Positions 16,758-28,082 of a DNA stretch of 64,000 nucleotides are shown one piece after another. Within the stretch, counting starts at the first letter, position 1. The number at the start of each line of letters is the position of its first letter. The stretch spans positions 36,220-100,219 of the forward strand of contig JAPXRI010000008.1 of assembly GCA_033813635.1 (NCBI GenBank), in the 5' to 3' direction. The translations under genes were made by a program, and so were the position numbers. The notes beneath the pieces are model-generated. The model ran no database searches. It was not told the origin of the DNA and saw only the letters and a list, made by a program, of their open reading frames with translations. Source of the DNA: JAPXRI01 sp033813635 (GTDB lineage: Bacteria; Bacillota; Clostridia; Oscillospirales; QAMX01).

Positions 16758-18059
16758 ATGGCTTTTCTTGATTACTGGAAGAAAATCGACGTGCGCTATG
16801 AGACGGACGTGTTTGTCGCGGGAGGGGGCCCGGCGGGCGCGGCGGCCGCGGTCGCCGCGGCGAGAAACGGCAAGCGGGTGTTTTTGGCGGAGGCGCAGGG
16901 CTGTTTCGGCGGCGCGGGGACGTCCGGGCTTGTGCCGGCGTTTATGTCTTTCACCGACGGGGTCAACTTCCTCGCCGGAGGGATCGGCCGGGAGATACAC
17001 GACGCGGTGACGGGCGACGGGCAAATCCACTACGGTACGGTCCCGATACGCCACGAGAAGCTGAAGCTGATCTACGACAGGCTGCTTGCGGGCGCGGGGG
17101 TCAAATTTTCGTTTTTCACCTCGCTTATCGACGTGCTCGCCGAAAACGGGCATATCGACTGCGTAGTCCTCTCGGCGAAAAGCGGGATCTTTGCCGTGAA
17201 GGCGAAGGTCTATATAGACGCCACCGGCGACGGGGATCTGTCCGTATGGGCGGGAGCGGACGCCGAGCTGGGCGACGAGCAGGGCAACTGCATGCCGCCG
17301 ACGCTGTGCTCGCTCTGGGGCGGCATCGACTTCACCCGCACCCAGGGCCCGGATGACAAAAACCTTGAACAGGCATTTAAAGACGGAATTTTCAAATACG
17401 AGGACAGACACCTGCCCGGGATGTTCAAGATTACGGAGTCGATGGGCGGCGGCAATATCGGCCACTGCTTCAATGTCGACGCAACGGACGAGCGCTCTCT
17501 GACTGCCGCGATGCTCCGCGGGCGCGAGTATATGGCGGAGTATGAGCGCTATTACAAGGAGTACCTAACCGGCTATGAGAACATGGAGCTCTATACCACC
17601 GGCGCGTGCCTCGGCGTGCGCGAGTCACGGCGCGTGAAGTGCGATTACACGCTGAACATTAATGATTTCAACAAAAGGGCCGTGTTTGACGACGAGATCG
17701 GGCGTTTCTCTTACCCGGTGGATATACACATCATGGCGCCGGACAAAGCCTCCTATGATAAGTTCATAAACGAGTTCCGGACGCTCCGGTATCAGAAGGG
17801 CGAGTCCTACGGAATACCGTACCGCTGCTTGATTCCGGCGGGTCTCGACAACGGGCTGGTCTGCGGCAGGTGCGCGGGTACAGACAGGCAGATGGAGGCC
17901 TCAATCCGCGTGATGCCGGGCTGCTATATAACGGGGCAGGCGGCCGGAACCGCCGCGGCGCTGGCCTGCGACAAAAACGGCGACGTAAGAGCCGTGGAGA
18001 CCAGAAAGCTGCAGCGGAGCCTGCAAAAACTCGGCGCATACCTCCCGAATTTCATATAA
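16758..18059 (+). CDS. FAD-dependent oxidoreductase (FAD_oxidored family)
   Basis: 433 aa, start ATG after AAAGGGGTTTATGCA. The N-terminal Rossmann motif VAGGGPAGAAAAVAAARNGKRVFLAE (residues about 19-45) binds the ADP part of FAD, and the C-terminal GLVCGRCAGTDRQMEASIRVMPGCYITGQAAGTAAALA is typical of the FAD_oxidored (PF12831) group. There is no signal peptide. Members are often found near glycan genes and have poorly known substrates. It is monocistronic; the next transcription unit starts 14 bases later with its own promoter. Family firm, reaction unknown. Confidence 0.8.
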   Translation: MAFLDYWKKIDVRYETDVFVAGGGPAGAAAAVAAARNGKRVFLAEAQGCFGGAGTSGLVPAFMSFTDGVNFLAGGIGREIHDAVTGDGQIHYGTVPIRHEKLKLIYDRLLAGAGVKFSFFTSLIDVLAENGHIDCVVLSAKSGIFAVKAKVYIDATGDGDLSVWAGADAELGDEQGNCMPPTLCSLWGGIDFTRTQGPDDKNLEQAFKDGIFKYEDRHLPGMFKITESMGGGNIGHCFNVDATDERSLTAAMLRGREYMAEYERYYKEYLTGYENMELYTTGACLGVRESRRVKCDYTLNINDFNKRAVFDDEIGRFSYPVDIHIMAPDKASYDKFINEFRTLRYQKGESYGIPYRCLIPAGLDNGLVCGRCAGTDRQMEASIRVMPGCYITGQAAGTAAALACDKNGDVRAVETRKLQRSLQKLGAYLPNFI

Positions 18060-18072
18060 ACGCGGATTTTAT

Positions 18073-18101
18073 TTGACAAAACGGGCATGATGTTGTATAA
18101 T
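18073..18101 (+). promoter_or_regulatory. Promoter of thrS
   Basis: TTGACA (18073-18078), 17 bases, TATAAT (18096-18101): both hexamers perfect. Confidence 0.9.
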
Positions 18102-18107
18102 AACAAG

Positions 18108-18400
18108 TAAATAGTTCGAATTAAAAGCGTTGATGGAGACAAGGGCGTCTGAATTTGCCAAAGGTGCCGCGTTTCGCGGTATCCCCAGAGAAAAACGCGG
18201 CCGGAAACGGCAGGTGGGAGCGTTTAGGGCAAAGGGGCGCGCCGCACCCCTCCGGAGCTCCTGGGCGCAAAGGGCGAAAGCCCCGGTAAGCCCCGGCGGT
18301 TATGTTCCGTTAAAAACGCGCATTAAAGCGATAAATTAGGGTGGAACCGCGGGATAACTCCCGCCCCTTGGATTTTATTCCTTGGGGCGGGATTGTTTTT
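18108..18400 (+). promoter_or_regulatory. T-box riboswitch of thrS
   Basis: The conserved T-box sequence AGGGTGGAACCGCGGG lies at 18338-18353. It is followed by a perfect intrinsic terminator: arms 18360-18371 and 18380-18391 (CCCGCCCCTTGG/CCTTGGGGCGGG) and TTGTTTTT. The long structured leader from about 18108 provides Stem I. TGGA in the T-box would pair with an uncharged tRNA acceptor end UCCA, so a tRNA with discriminator U is expected. The specifier codon was not assigned by eye. Uncharged tRNA-Thr should stabilise the antiterminator and switch on thrS. Confidence 0.9.
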
Positions 18401-18449
18401 AGCCGCTTTCGCCGGAGTTTTAGAATATTTGTTTAAAGAGGTAATAAAA

Positions 18450-20201
18450 ATGGAACAGGACAACTTGAGGACGCTGCGCCACACCGCGTCCCACGTGATG
18501 GCGCAGGCCGTAAAACGGATTTACCCGGATGTCAGGCTGGCGATTGGGCCGGCTATCGACACAGGCTTTTATTATGATTTCGACACAGCGACCCCGCTTA
18601 CCCAGGAGGACCTGCCGAAGATCGAGGCCGAGATGAAAAAAATCATCAAGGAGAACCTGCAGATCAAGCGCTACGAGCTCCCGCGGGAAGAGGCCCTGGC
18701 GTTTATGGAAAAGCGGGGCGAGCCCTACAAGCTTGAGCTGATCCGCGACCTGCCGGAGGGCGAGCCCATCAGCTTTTACGAACAGGGAGAGTTCACCGAC
18801 CTGTGCGCCGGCCCCCATATGCGCTACACCAGCGCGGTGAAGGCCTTTAAGCTCTTGAGCGTCACCGGCGCTTACTGGCGCGGCAACGAGAAGAACAAGA
18901 TGCTGCAGCGCATCTACGGCACCGCGTTCAAAACCCGCGAGGAGCTTGACGCCTATCTCGCCGAGCTGGAAGAGGCGAAAAAGCGCGACCACAACAAGCT
19001 CGGCAGGGAGCTGGAGTATTTCACCACCGTCGACGTGATCGGCCAGGGGCTTCCGATTCTGATGCCCAAGGGCGCGAGGGTGATTCAGATTCTGCAGCGC
19101 TTCGTCGAGGACGAGGAGCAGCGCCGGGGCTACCTGCTGACCAAGACGCCCTATATGGCGAAACGCGACCTGTACAAGATATCGGGGCACTGGGACCATT
19201 ACCGCGAGGGCATGTTCATCATGGGCGACCCGGACGCCGAGGGCGAGGTTTTCGCGCTGCGTCCGATGACCTGCCCGTTCCAGTTCCAGTACTATCTGGC
19301 CCGCACCCGCAGCTACAGAGACCTGCCGATGCGGCTAAACGAGACCTCGACGCTTTTCCGCAACGAGGCCTCGGGGGAGATGCACGGGCTTATCCGCGTA
19401 AGACAGTTCACAATCTCAGAAGGACATATCGCCTGCACCCCCGAGCAGCTTGAGGACGAGTTCCGCGGCTGCCTCGACCTCGCTAAGTTCATGCTGAAAG
19501 CCGTCGGGCTGGACGATTCCGTCTCCTACCGCTTTTCTAAGTGGGACGAGAACAACAAGGAAAAATACATCGGCTCCGCGGAGCAGTGGGAAGCCGTCCA
19601 GGACAGGATGCGCGCCATTCTTGACGACCTTAAAATCGACTATACGGAGGCCTCCGGCGAGGCCGCGTTCTACGGCCCGAAGCTCGACATTCAGATCAGG
19701 AACGTGTACGGCAAGGAAGACACGCTGATTACTATCCAGATCGACTTCCAGCTCGCCAAACGCTTCGAGATGGTTTACACCGACGTAAACGGCGAAAAGA
19801 AATACCCCTACGTCATCCACCGGACGTCAATCGGCTGCTACGAAAGGACTCTCGCGCTGCTGATCGAGAAATACGCCGGAGCGATGCCGATGTGGCTCGC
19901 ACCCGAACAGGTACGGGTGCTGCCGATTACCGAGCGCAACAGGGAGTACGGCGCGGAGGTTTTGAACAAGCTCCGCGCAGCCGGCTTAAGGGCCGAGATC
20001 GACTCGAGAAACGAGAAAATCGGCTACAAAATCCGCGAGGCGCAGATCCAGAAGCTGCCCTATATGCTGCTGGTGGGCGACAAGGAAGCCGAAGCGGGGA
20101 TGGTATCGGTCCGGTCGCGCTCCGGCGGGGACCTCGGCCCTAAGGCGCTTGACGAATTTATCGCCCAGGCCGTGGCCGAAGCCGCGGCGCCGAAGGCTTA
20201 G
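18450..20201 (+). CDS. thrS: Threonyl-tRNA synthetase, without TGS domain
   Basis: 583 aa from the ATG at 18450 (AGAGGTAATAAAA upstream). It starts directly in the second editing-domain region: LRHTASHVMAQAVKR has the HxxxH zinc-like editing motif and EFTDLCAGPHM the Cys/His pair. The N-terminal TGS domain of about 60 residues found in many ThrRS is missing. The class II core has motif 2 (FRNEASGEMHGLIRVRQF) and motif 3 (GCYERTLALLIEKYAG), then an anticodon-binding domain. Charges tRNA-Thr. It is controlled by the T-box upstream. The stop is TAG. The TGS domain is dispensable in other short ThrRS, so this is likely the working enzyme. Confidence 0.95.
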   Translation: MEQDNLRTLRHTASHVMAQAVKRIYPDVRLAIGPAIDTGFYYDFDTATPLTQEDLPKIEAEMKKIIKENLQIKRYELPREEALAFMEKRGEPYKLELIRDLPEGEPISFYEQGEFTDLCAGPHMRYTSAVKAFKLLSVTGAYWRGNEKNKMLQRIYGTAFKTREELDAYLAELEEAKKRDHNKLGRELEYFTTVDVIGQGLPILMPKGARVIQILQRFVEDEEQRRGYLLTKTPYMAKRDLYKISGHWDHYREGMFIMGDPDAEGEVFALRPMTCPFQFQYYLARTRSYRDLPMRLNETSTLFRNEASGEMHGLIRVRQFTISEGHIACTPEQLEDEFRGCLDLAKFMLKAVGLDDSVSYRFSKWDENNKEKYIGSAEQWEAVQDRMRAILDDLKIDYTEASGEAAFYGPKLDIQIRNVYGKEDTLITIQIDFQLAKRFEMVYTDVNGEKKYPYVIHRTSIGCYERTLALLIEKYAGAMPMWLAPEQVRVLPITERNREYGAEVLNKLRAAGLRAEIDSRNEKIGYKIREAQIQKLPYMLLVGDKEAEAGMVSVRSRSGGDLGPKALDEFIAQAVAEAAAPKA

Positions 20202-20208
20202 CAGGGCC

Positions 20209-20940
20209 ATGCTGCTCCGACTCGACAGATTTTTAGCCGATCTCGGGATAGGGACGCGAAAGGATATCCGGCAGATCATACGCTCCGGCAGGGTCACCAT
20301 AAACGGCGTAGTATGTAGAATTCCGGACAGAAAGACGGATACGGCGGCTGACGCCGTATCCGTCGACGGCCGGGTGTTTCCCTACAGGATGTTTGTTACG
20401 GTAATGATGAACAAGCCGGCGGGGGTTTTGTCGGCGACGGAGGACGGGCGCGATAAAACCGCGGCCGACCTGCTTTCCGGGAGATACGCGTTTATGGACC
20501 TAAAACCCGCCGGAAGACTGGACAAGGACGCCGTCGGTCTGCTGCTGATGACCAACGACGGCGCGTTGATTCACGGGATAATCTCGCCTAACCGGCACGT
20601 ACCGAAGCGCTATTTCGTCGAGCTCGACAGGCCGCTGCCGGAGGGAGCGGCGGAGAGCTTCGCGGCCGGGGTCGTGCTCGAGGACGGATACCGCTGTCTC
20701 GGGGCGGAGCTGATCTACGAGCCTGGCGAGACGCGGGCAGAGACGGTGGTGTACGAGGGAAAATTCCACCAGGTCAAGCGCATGTTTTCGGTGCTCGGTA
20801 GCCGGGTTCGCTATTTGAAACGGGTTTCCGTCGGCCCGCTGGTTCTGGACGGGGATCTTCCCGAGGGCGGATACCGCGAGCTTACGGAGGGGGAAACGCG
20901 CTCGATTTACGAGGCCGCGGGCCTGCCGATGCCGGAATGA
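20209..20940 (+). CDS. RsuA/RluB-family rRNA pseudouridine synthase
   Basis: 243 aa. The ATG at 20209 starts right at the S4 RNA-binding domain (LLRLDRFLADLGIGTRKDIRQIIRSGRVTING); the frame is open upstream into thrS. It lies seven bases after the thrS stop, so it is probably cotranscribed, although no clear Shine-Dalgarno is seen. The catalytic motif PAGRLDKDAVGLLLMTNDG contains the invariant Asp. These enzymes isomerise one uridine in 16S (RsuA, U516) or 23S rRNA. The RsuA-like length and S4 fusion favour 16S, but the target is not proved. Confidence 0.85.
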   Translation: MLLRLDRFLADLGIGTRKDIRQIIRSGRVTINGVVCRIPDRKTDTAADAVSVDGRVFPYRMFVTVMMNKPAGVLSATEDGRDKTAADLLSGRYAFMDLKPAGRLDKDAVGLLLMTNDGALIHGIISPNRHVPKRYFVELDRPLPEGAAESFAAGVVLEDGYRCLGAELIYEPGETRAETVVYEGKFHQVKRMFSVLGSRVRYLKRVSVGPLVLDGDLPEGGYRELTEGETRSIYEAAGLPMPE

Positions 20941-21160
20941 ATAGCACATATAAAGTATTACAAATGTTTAAAATCCCGCGTTTCGCCGTAACATTTTGTT
21001 AAAAAATTGTAGAATCTCTCATTTTTTATCGGAATATACGTCATAGTGCCCAATTTTCAAGCATGTGATTTGTGAAAATAAACCGTATACTATTTAAAAA
21101 AAATGTGCTATTCTATGTAAGCAAACATAGTAGGCAAACATAAGTTATGGAGGTTCAAAA

Positions 21161-22273
21161 ATGGCAAGTGTAAAATTACAGGGTATTTATAAAAAGTACC
21201 CGGGCGGTGTCGTCGCGGTTTCGGATTTCAACCTTGAGATAAAGGATAAAGAGTTTATTATTCTTGTCGGACCTTCAGGGTGCGGTAAAACCACGACTCT
21301 CCGTATGATCGCAGGCCTTGAGGAGATTACGGAAGGCGAGCTGTTCATAGGCGACAAATACGTCAATGACATAGCGCCGAAGGACAGAGACATCGCGATG
21401 GTTTTCCAGAACTACGCTCTTTACCCGCATATGACTGTCTTTGAAAACATGGCGTTCGGACTCAGGCTCCGCAAAACGCCGAAAGAGGAAATCAAGCGCC
21501 GCGTTGAAGAAGCCGCTAAAATCCTTGACATATCGCACCTTCTTGACAGAAAGCCGAAGGCTCTGTCCGGCGGACAGAGGCAGCGTGTCGCCCTCGGCCG
21601 CGCCATCGTCCGCAACCCGAAGGTCTTCCTCCTTGACGAGCCGCTGTCCAACCTGGACGCGAAGCTGCGCGCTCAGATGAGAACGGAGCTGCTGAAGCTG
21701 CACAGAAAGCTCCAGACCACGTTCATCTACGTTACCCACGACCAGACAGAGGCTATGACGATGGGTACCAGAATCGTCGTCATGAAGGACGGCATTATCC
21801 AGCAGGTCGCCGCGCCGACGGTTCTGTACGAATATCCCTGCAATCTGTTTGTCGCCCAGTTCATAGGCTCGCCGCAAATGAATACCTTTGAGGCGACCGT
21901 TGTGGACGAGGACGGCTCTACATACCTCTCGTTCGGCAAATCGAGAATCAAGCTGCCCGCTGCGAAAGGCCGCAACCCCGAAGTTCTCGCTTATGCCGGC
22001 AAGGAAGTCATCGTCGGTATTCGCCCCGAAGCGCTGCATGACGAGGAAGCGATCCTCGCGCAGTTCCCGGACGCGACCGTGGACGCCGACGTCGACGTTA
22101 TCGAGCAGCTGGGCTTCATCACCTACCTGTATCTGATAATCGAAGGCAACAACATCACCGCGAGCGTCAACCCGAGGAGCACCGTAAAAGCGGGCGATAA
22201 GATCAAGATCGCTTTTGACTCCAACAGGATTCACCTGTTCGATAAGGACACCGAAAAGGTCATCGCGGGCTAA
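21161..22273 (+). CDS. msmX: ABC transporter ATPase of sugar importers (MsmX/UgpC type)
   Basis: 370 aa, start ATG after TGGAGGTTCAAAA. Walker A GPSGCGKTT, Q-loop in VFQNYALYPHM, signature LSGGQRQRVALGRA, Walker B VFLLDEPLSNLDA, H-loop YVTHDQTEAM, then a C-terminal OB/TOBE regulatory domain (about residues 240-370). It is monocistronic with no permease or binding protein beside it, as is typical for MsmX, which energises several CUT1 oligosaccharide importers encoded elsewhere. A candidate -10 TATACT at 21086-21091 lies upstream with a poor -35. It would serve the uptake needs of the cytoplasmic glycosidases in this window. Confidence 0.88.
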   Translation: MASVKLQGIYKKYPGGVVAVSDFNLEIKDKEFIILVGPSGCGKTTTLRMIAGLEEITEGELFIGDKYVNDIAPKDRDIAMVFQNYALYPHMTVFENMAFGLRLRKTPKEEIKRRVEEAAKILDISHLLDRKPKALSGGQRQRVALGRAIVRNPKVFLLDEPLSNLDAKLRAQMRTELLKLHRKLQTTFIYVTHDQTEAMTMGTRIVVMKDGIIQQVAAPTVLYEYPCNLFVAQFIGSPQMNTFEATVVDEDGSTYLSFGKSRIKLPAAKGRNPEVLAYAGKEVIVGIRPEALHDEEAILAQFPDATVDADVDVIEQLGFITYLYLIIEGNNITASVNPRSTVKAGDKIKIAFDSNRIHLFDKDTEKVIAG

Positions 22274-22285
22274 TCTAAATGCGTT

Positions 22286-22320
22286 AAAAACCCCCGTTCT
22301 TGAAAGGAGCGGGGGTTTTT
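22286..22320. terminator. Terminator after msmX
   Basis: AAAAACCCCCG (22286-22296) / CGGGGGTTTTT (22310-22320), a perfect 11-base stem with T-run. Confidence 0.92.
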
Positions 22321-22389
22321 GCATTGCAAACGCGCAAAATAGAGCTTCTCTCGGAAAAGTGCCCGATGCCGGGCTCCGGCAGATACCGG

Positions 22390-22427
22390 CGCAAAAAATC
22401 CGCGTCAATTTGCTTTGACGCGGATTT
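22390..22427 (-). terminator. Terminator of the EF-G-like gene
   Basis: AAATCCGCGTCAA (22396-22408) / TTGACGCGGATTT (22415-22427); on the minus strand the hairpin is followed by TTTTTTG. It lies 26 bases beyond the gene stop. Confidence 0.88.
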
Positions 22428-22452
22428 CGTGTTTCTAACGGTTCTGCTCGGC

Positions 22453-24528
<2,076 letters not shown>

Positions 24529-24586
24529 TAATCTCTCTCCTTCAATGTTGTCATGATTGATAAATTAAGAATCGGTACACTAGATT

Positions 24587-24615
24587 ATTATATAATAATT
24601 ACAGCGAAAACGCAA
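24587..24615 (-). promoter_or_regulatory. Promoter of the EF-G-like gene
   Basis: Minus strand TTGCGT (24610-24615), 17 bases, TATAAT (24587-24592). Confidence 0.7.
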
Positions 24616-24642
24616 ACATTTTTTTACTTTGTTTGGACTCGC

Positions 24643-27261
24643 TCAGAATTTGTTCACCCAGCCGCTGAACAGCAGCACCGGCAGCAGCCACAGGAGGTAG
24701 TAGAGCAGCATATTGACCGGGGAGGCGGCCTCTGCCCAGCCTTTATAGGCCATCAGCGCGCCAAGCCCGAGCCCGATGATCGACGACAGCGCGGAGAAGA
24801 TCAGCGCGAGCCTTGTCACCGTCTTGTAGCGGTGGCAGGCGACGAGCGATTCGGCGATCGCCTCGCCGCAGCAGCCCCTCGAGATCAGAACCCCGTCGGC
24901 GTCGAGTGTCAGCGACGGGTCGGACATCGAGGTGCGCAGGTCCGCCGGGGGATAGACAAGGTCCGAGGAAGGTATGCCGAAACGGTTCTGTATGAACGTT
25001 GCGGTCACGTTGAAATCCCGGGAGGCGATGATCGGGCTGTAGCCGTTGTCCTCGAGCAGGGTCATGGCGTAGTCGTTTCTCGGCATAACCTGGTAGCGGA
25101 CGGCGTAGATGATCAGGAGCTCGGCGTCCACCGCGCAGAAAACCGCAGTGCGGAGCTTGATGTCCGGCGGTATCTTTATGCCGCAGCGCTGAATATAGGA
25201 GCCGGTCCCCACCATTACATTGTGGCCGTCCACTTCGCCGGATATACCGCCGGAGTCGCTGATGCAGAGGTCCGATACCGGGCGGATAGGCGCGTAGTTT
25301 TCGGCCGCGAGCTTCAGGAAGGGCTTGGCGAGAGAGGTGCAGGCCGCGTCGAGGACGCTGGCCGTCATCGAAATCGCGAATTCCTTTTCATCTTGGTCGA
25401 GCAGCTTATAGCCGTTTATCGAGATCGCCTCGCCGGGGAAAACATCGCCGTCGGACAATAGGACGAAGGATCTTCCGCCGAGACGGCTTATCGCCTTGCC
25501 GCCGCCGATCAGCACGCCGTTTTTATACATGCGCTTTGATACGGCCGAGAGCGGGAGCGTGGCGGCGAGAAAGAAGCCGAGCGCCGGGGTGAACGCGGAG
25601 GTGACGGACCAGCACCAGAAGAACGGCGCGCCGGTGGGACCGGAAATGCTCGCGTAGAAGGCTAGCGCCAGCGAGGCGACGATGATCACCGGGGACAGCC
25701 ACCGCAGCGTGGACGAGGTGGCGTCGTTTTCTCTCATGCTGTGGAAAAAGCCCTGCAGATTTTCCGAGTTCGCGGCGGCGTAGATCACGTCGCCGTCGTA
25801 TTTTTCGGGTAAAACGGTGAGCACCTTGGAATGGGTCAGCCGGTGGGCGCTGCGCAGGGAACGGGAGTAGGATTTATAGCGTATCCGGTCGCCGAGCATC
25901 GAAAACGCGATCGCCAGCGCGGGTAGCACGCAGACCGGGGCGTAGGCGGGATTTCCGGAGGCGTCTGTTATGCACCTGCTGTCGATGATCGCGAACACGC
26001 AGTGCCCGAGGGAGGCGACTGTGGAGCAGAACACCAGGGAGTCGCCGCTGGCCCTGAGCGTAAGCAGGTCGTAGCAGCCCCCGAAATAGACGTCGTACCC
26101 CACGGCGATAACCAGAATAAGCAGGCCCAGCGAGATAAGGGTGTAGGTGAACGGGTTGGCGCTGAAGTTGACGATATCGGGGACCGCCGCCCCGGCCCCC
26201 TTGGCGATGGTTATGTAGACAAGGGGGAGACAGAGCACGAAGGCGATCCAGGTGCGCGCGGTCAGCGACCTTCTCAAGCGTTCGATCCGTCTCATCATCG
26301 TGTAGGGGTTGATCGGCGGTTTTTTAGGCTTTTGCTCCTCCGCGGCCGCCTTTTTCGCCGCTTTGCTTGACGCGCGCTCAAACCGCCTGCCCTCGGGCTT
26401 GGCGGCGCGCTCGCTGTCCAGCTCGGCCTTAGCGCCGGAGGGGATAGGGATCGGGGCGGTAATCAGTGTCGCGGCTTTTAGCGAGGAAAGCTTTCTGGAG
26501 CGCAGGATTTTCAGATCCGCTTTCCGCTTTGATTTTTCATAGGATATCAGCTGCTTTTTCAGCAGCTTGATTTTTTTCCGCTTTTTTTCGTATACCCGAT
26601 CAAACACAGCCAGGTCGATAACAGGACCGTCGTCTGCCGGGGGCGTGACGGAGATCTCCTCGCGTGAGGGTACCGGAGCGTTGGGCACGGTTTTCGCCGG
26701 CGCTTTCTCCGGTTCCGCCGCCGGGGCCTGGGCCCCGTTTTTCCGCGCCGTGTCGAGCGCGTTGATATCTATGAGCCGAGTGGGCTCCGGCTCCTCGTCT
26801 TTTTTCGGCACGGGCGCGCGCTCGGGTTCGGCCTTCGGCGCGGTCGCGGGTTCGGGCTCCGTCTTTGGAGCGGGAGCGGACCCGGGCTCCGCCGGGACTG
26901 CGGGACCGCGTTCGGGTTCAGTCTTTGGCGCGGAAGGTTCGGGTTTTGCCGGGGCCGCGGGAGTGGGTTTCGGAATCGGAGCGGAGTTATTCTCCGTCTC
27001 CCTGACCGGGGCTGGCTCCGCGGCATTAAGGGGTTTTACGGGCGCCGGCTCCGCGGCGGGCTTTGTTTCCGGCGCGTCGGCCCGGGGCGCGGCTTTGCCC
27101 TGCGCGGCGTTTTTCCCTCCGCTAAATTCGGCGAGAATTGCCTCAAGGGACAAATCCCCGCTTCCGCCCGCGGTCTGCGCGCCGCTTTTAAGCGGCGCGT
27201 CGTCCCCCAAGAGTATTTTTTTATAATCGGAAACAGCATCCGAACTTTTGCGGTTTTTCAT
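24643..27261 (-). CDS. Degenerate P-type ATPase-like membrane protein (probable pseudoenzyme)
   Basis: 872 aa. Residues about 50-200 are Pro/Ala/Glu-rich low complexity, 220-255 a basic coiled-coil-like stretch, and 335 onward a P1B-like membrane core with about eight hydrophobic segments. The region TPALGFFLAATLPLSAVSKRMYKNGVLIGGGKAISRLGG (559-597) matches the CPx helix and following link of metal-type P-ATPases, but CPx is TPA and the phosphorylation motif DKTGT is LSDGD (602-606). GISGEVDGHNVMVGTGSYI (672-690) keeps the nucleotide-domain pattern, while GDGxND is absent. It therefore cannot form the usual aspartyl phosphate. It is last in an operon after rlmB (20-base gap). Possible regulatory or scaffold protein of the envelope; function unknown. 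Confidence 0.7.
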   Translation of the reverse strand: MKNRKSSDAVSDYKKILLGDDAPLKSGAQTAGGSGDLSLEAILAEFSGGKNAAQGKAAPRADAPETKPAAEPAPVKPLNAAEPAPVRETENNSAPIPKPTPAAPAKPEPSAPKTEPERGPAVPAEPGSAPAPKTEPEPATAPKAEPERAPVPKKDEEPEPTRLIDINALDTARKNGAQAPAAEPEKAPAKTVPNAPVPSREEISVTPPADDGPVIDLAVFDRVYEKKRKKIKLLKKQLISYEKSKRKADLKILRSRKLSSLKAATLITAPIPIPSGAKAELDSERAAKPEGRRFERASSKAAKKAAAEEQKPKKPPINPYTMMRRIERLRRSLTARTWIAFVLCLPLVYITIAKGAGAAVPDIVNFSANPFTYTLISLGLLILVIAVGYDVYFGGCYDLLTLRASGDSLVFCSTVASLGHCVFAIIDSRCITDASGNPAYAPVCVLPALAIAFSMLGDRIRYKSYSRSLRSAHRLTHSKVLTVLPEKYDGDVIYAAANSENLQGFFHSMRENDATSSTLRWLSPVIIVASLALAFYASISGPTGAPFFWCWSVTSAFTPALGFFLAATLPLSAVSKRMYKNGVLIGGGKAISRLGGRSFVLLSDGDVFPGEAISINGYKLLDQDEKEFAISMTASVLDAACTSLAKPFLKLAAENYAPIRPVSDLCISDSGGISGEVDGHNVMVGTGSYIQRCGIKIPPDIKLRTAVFCAVDAELLIIYAVRYQVMPRNDYAMTLLEDNGYSPIIASRDFNVTATFIQNRFGIPSSDLVYPPADLRTSMSDPSLTLDADGVLISRGCCGEAIAESLVACHRYKTVTRLALIFSALSSIIGLGLGALMAYKGWAEAASPVNMLLYYLLWLLPVLLFSGWVNKF

Positions 27262-27281
27262 CTTTGCGTATCCCCAATTAA

Positions 27282-28058
27282 TTATTCAGAGCGGCATGTG
27301 CGCTGTCTCACCGTCTCAAACAGGATAACGGCCGCGGCCGCGGACACATTGAGCGAGTTGATTTTTCCGAGCATTGGTATGCTGACAATGAAATCGCAGT
27401 TTTCCCGTACAAGGCGCGAGAGCCCGGAGCCCTCCGAGCCCATCACAATCGCCGACGGGCCTTTAAAATCGGCGCCGTAGAGCTGTGTGTCGCCGTCCGC
27501 GTCCGCGCCGTACACCCAGAGACCGGCGTCTTTTAGCTCCTTGATAGCTGAGACCACGTTCGCGCAGCGCGCTACGGGGAGGTGCAGAGCAGCCCCGGCG
27601 GAGGCTTTGACGGCCGTGGGCGTGAGGCCGGCGCCCCGCCTGTTCGGGATGATCACGCCGTGGGCTCCGGCGACCTCAGCGCTCCTTATCACGGCGCCGA
27701 GGTTGTAGGGGTCCTCGAGGTGGTCGCACACCACCACGAGGGGCGGCCTGCCGGTGCCTTCGGCGAAATTGAGAATGTCGGCGAGGGTTTTGTAGGCGCA
27801 GCCGGAGACGAAGGCGATCACTCCCTGGTGCGCGCCGGTTTTCGACATGCGGTCAAGCTTTTTCCTGTCGCAGCGTATGACGGCGGCGCCGTTTTCGTGG
27901 CAGCGGGAGATAAGCTGCGAGAGCGGACCATTTTTTTCATCCGGCGCGTCCAGCACAAAGAGCTTGTCCACGCTCTTGCCGCTTTTAAGCGCCTCGCTAA
28001 CCGCGTTTCGCCCTTCGACGATGTACTCGTTATCGGAGAGGTCCAGAGGATCCGCCAT
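27282..28058 (-). CDS. rlmB: 23S rRNA 2'-O-ribose methyltransferase of the SpoU family (RlmB-like)
   Basis: 258 aa, start ATG after AAGGAGAATGAC. It has an N-terminal L30e-like substrate-binding domain (about 8-90) and a C-terminal SPOUT domain with motif 1 DHLEDPYNLGAVIRSAEVAGAHGVIIP, motif 2 MGSEGSGLS and motif 3 IPMLGKINSLNVSAAAAVILFE, which form the knotted SAM site. By family it methylates G2251 of 23S rRNA or a nearby residue. It is the middle gene of a three-gene minus-strand unit (APH-like kinase, rlmB, P-ATPase-like), with gaps of 24 and 20 bases. Confidence 0.88.
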   Translation of the reverse strand: MADPLDLSDNEYIVEGRNAVSEALKSGKSVDKLFVLDAPDEKNGPLSQLISRCHENGAAVIRCDRKKLDRMSKTGAHQGVIAFVSGCAYKTLADILNFAEGTGRPPLVVVCDHLEDPYNLGAVIRSAEVAGAHGVIIPNRRGAGLTPTAVKASAGAALHLPVARCANVVSAIKELKDAGLWVYGADADGDTQLYGADFKGPSAIVMGSEGSGLSRLVRENCDFIVSIPMLGKINSLNVSAAAAVILFETVRQRTCRSE

Positions 28059-28082
28059 GTCATTCTCCTTTTTTTTCTGCGG

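Noticed and set aside
18130..18339. 69-codon frame before thrS
   Set aside because: It lies inside the T-box leader, whose conserved elements explain the sequence.
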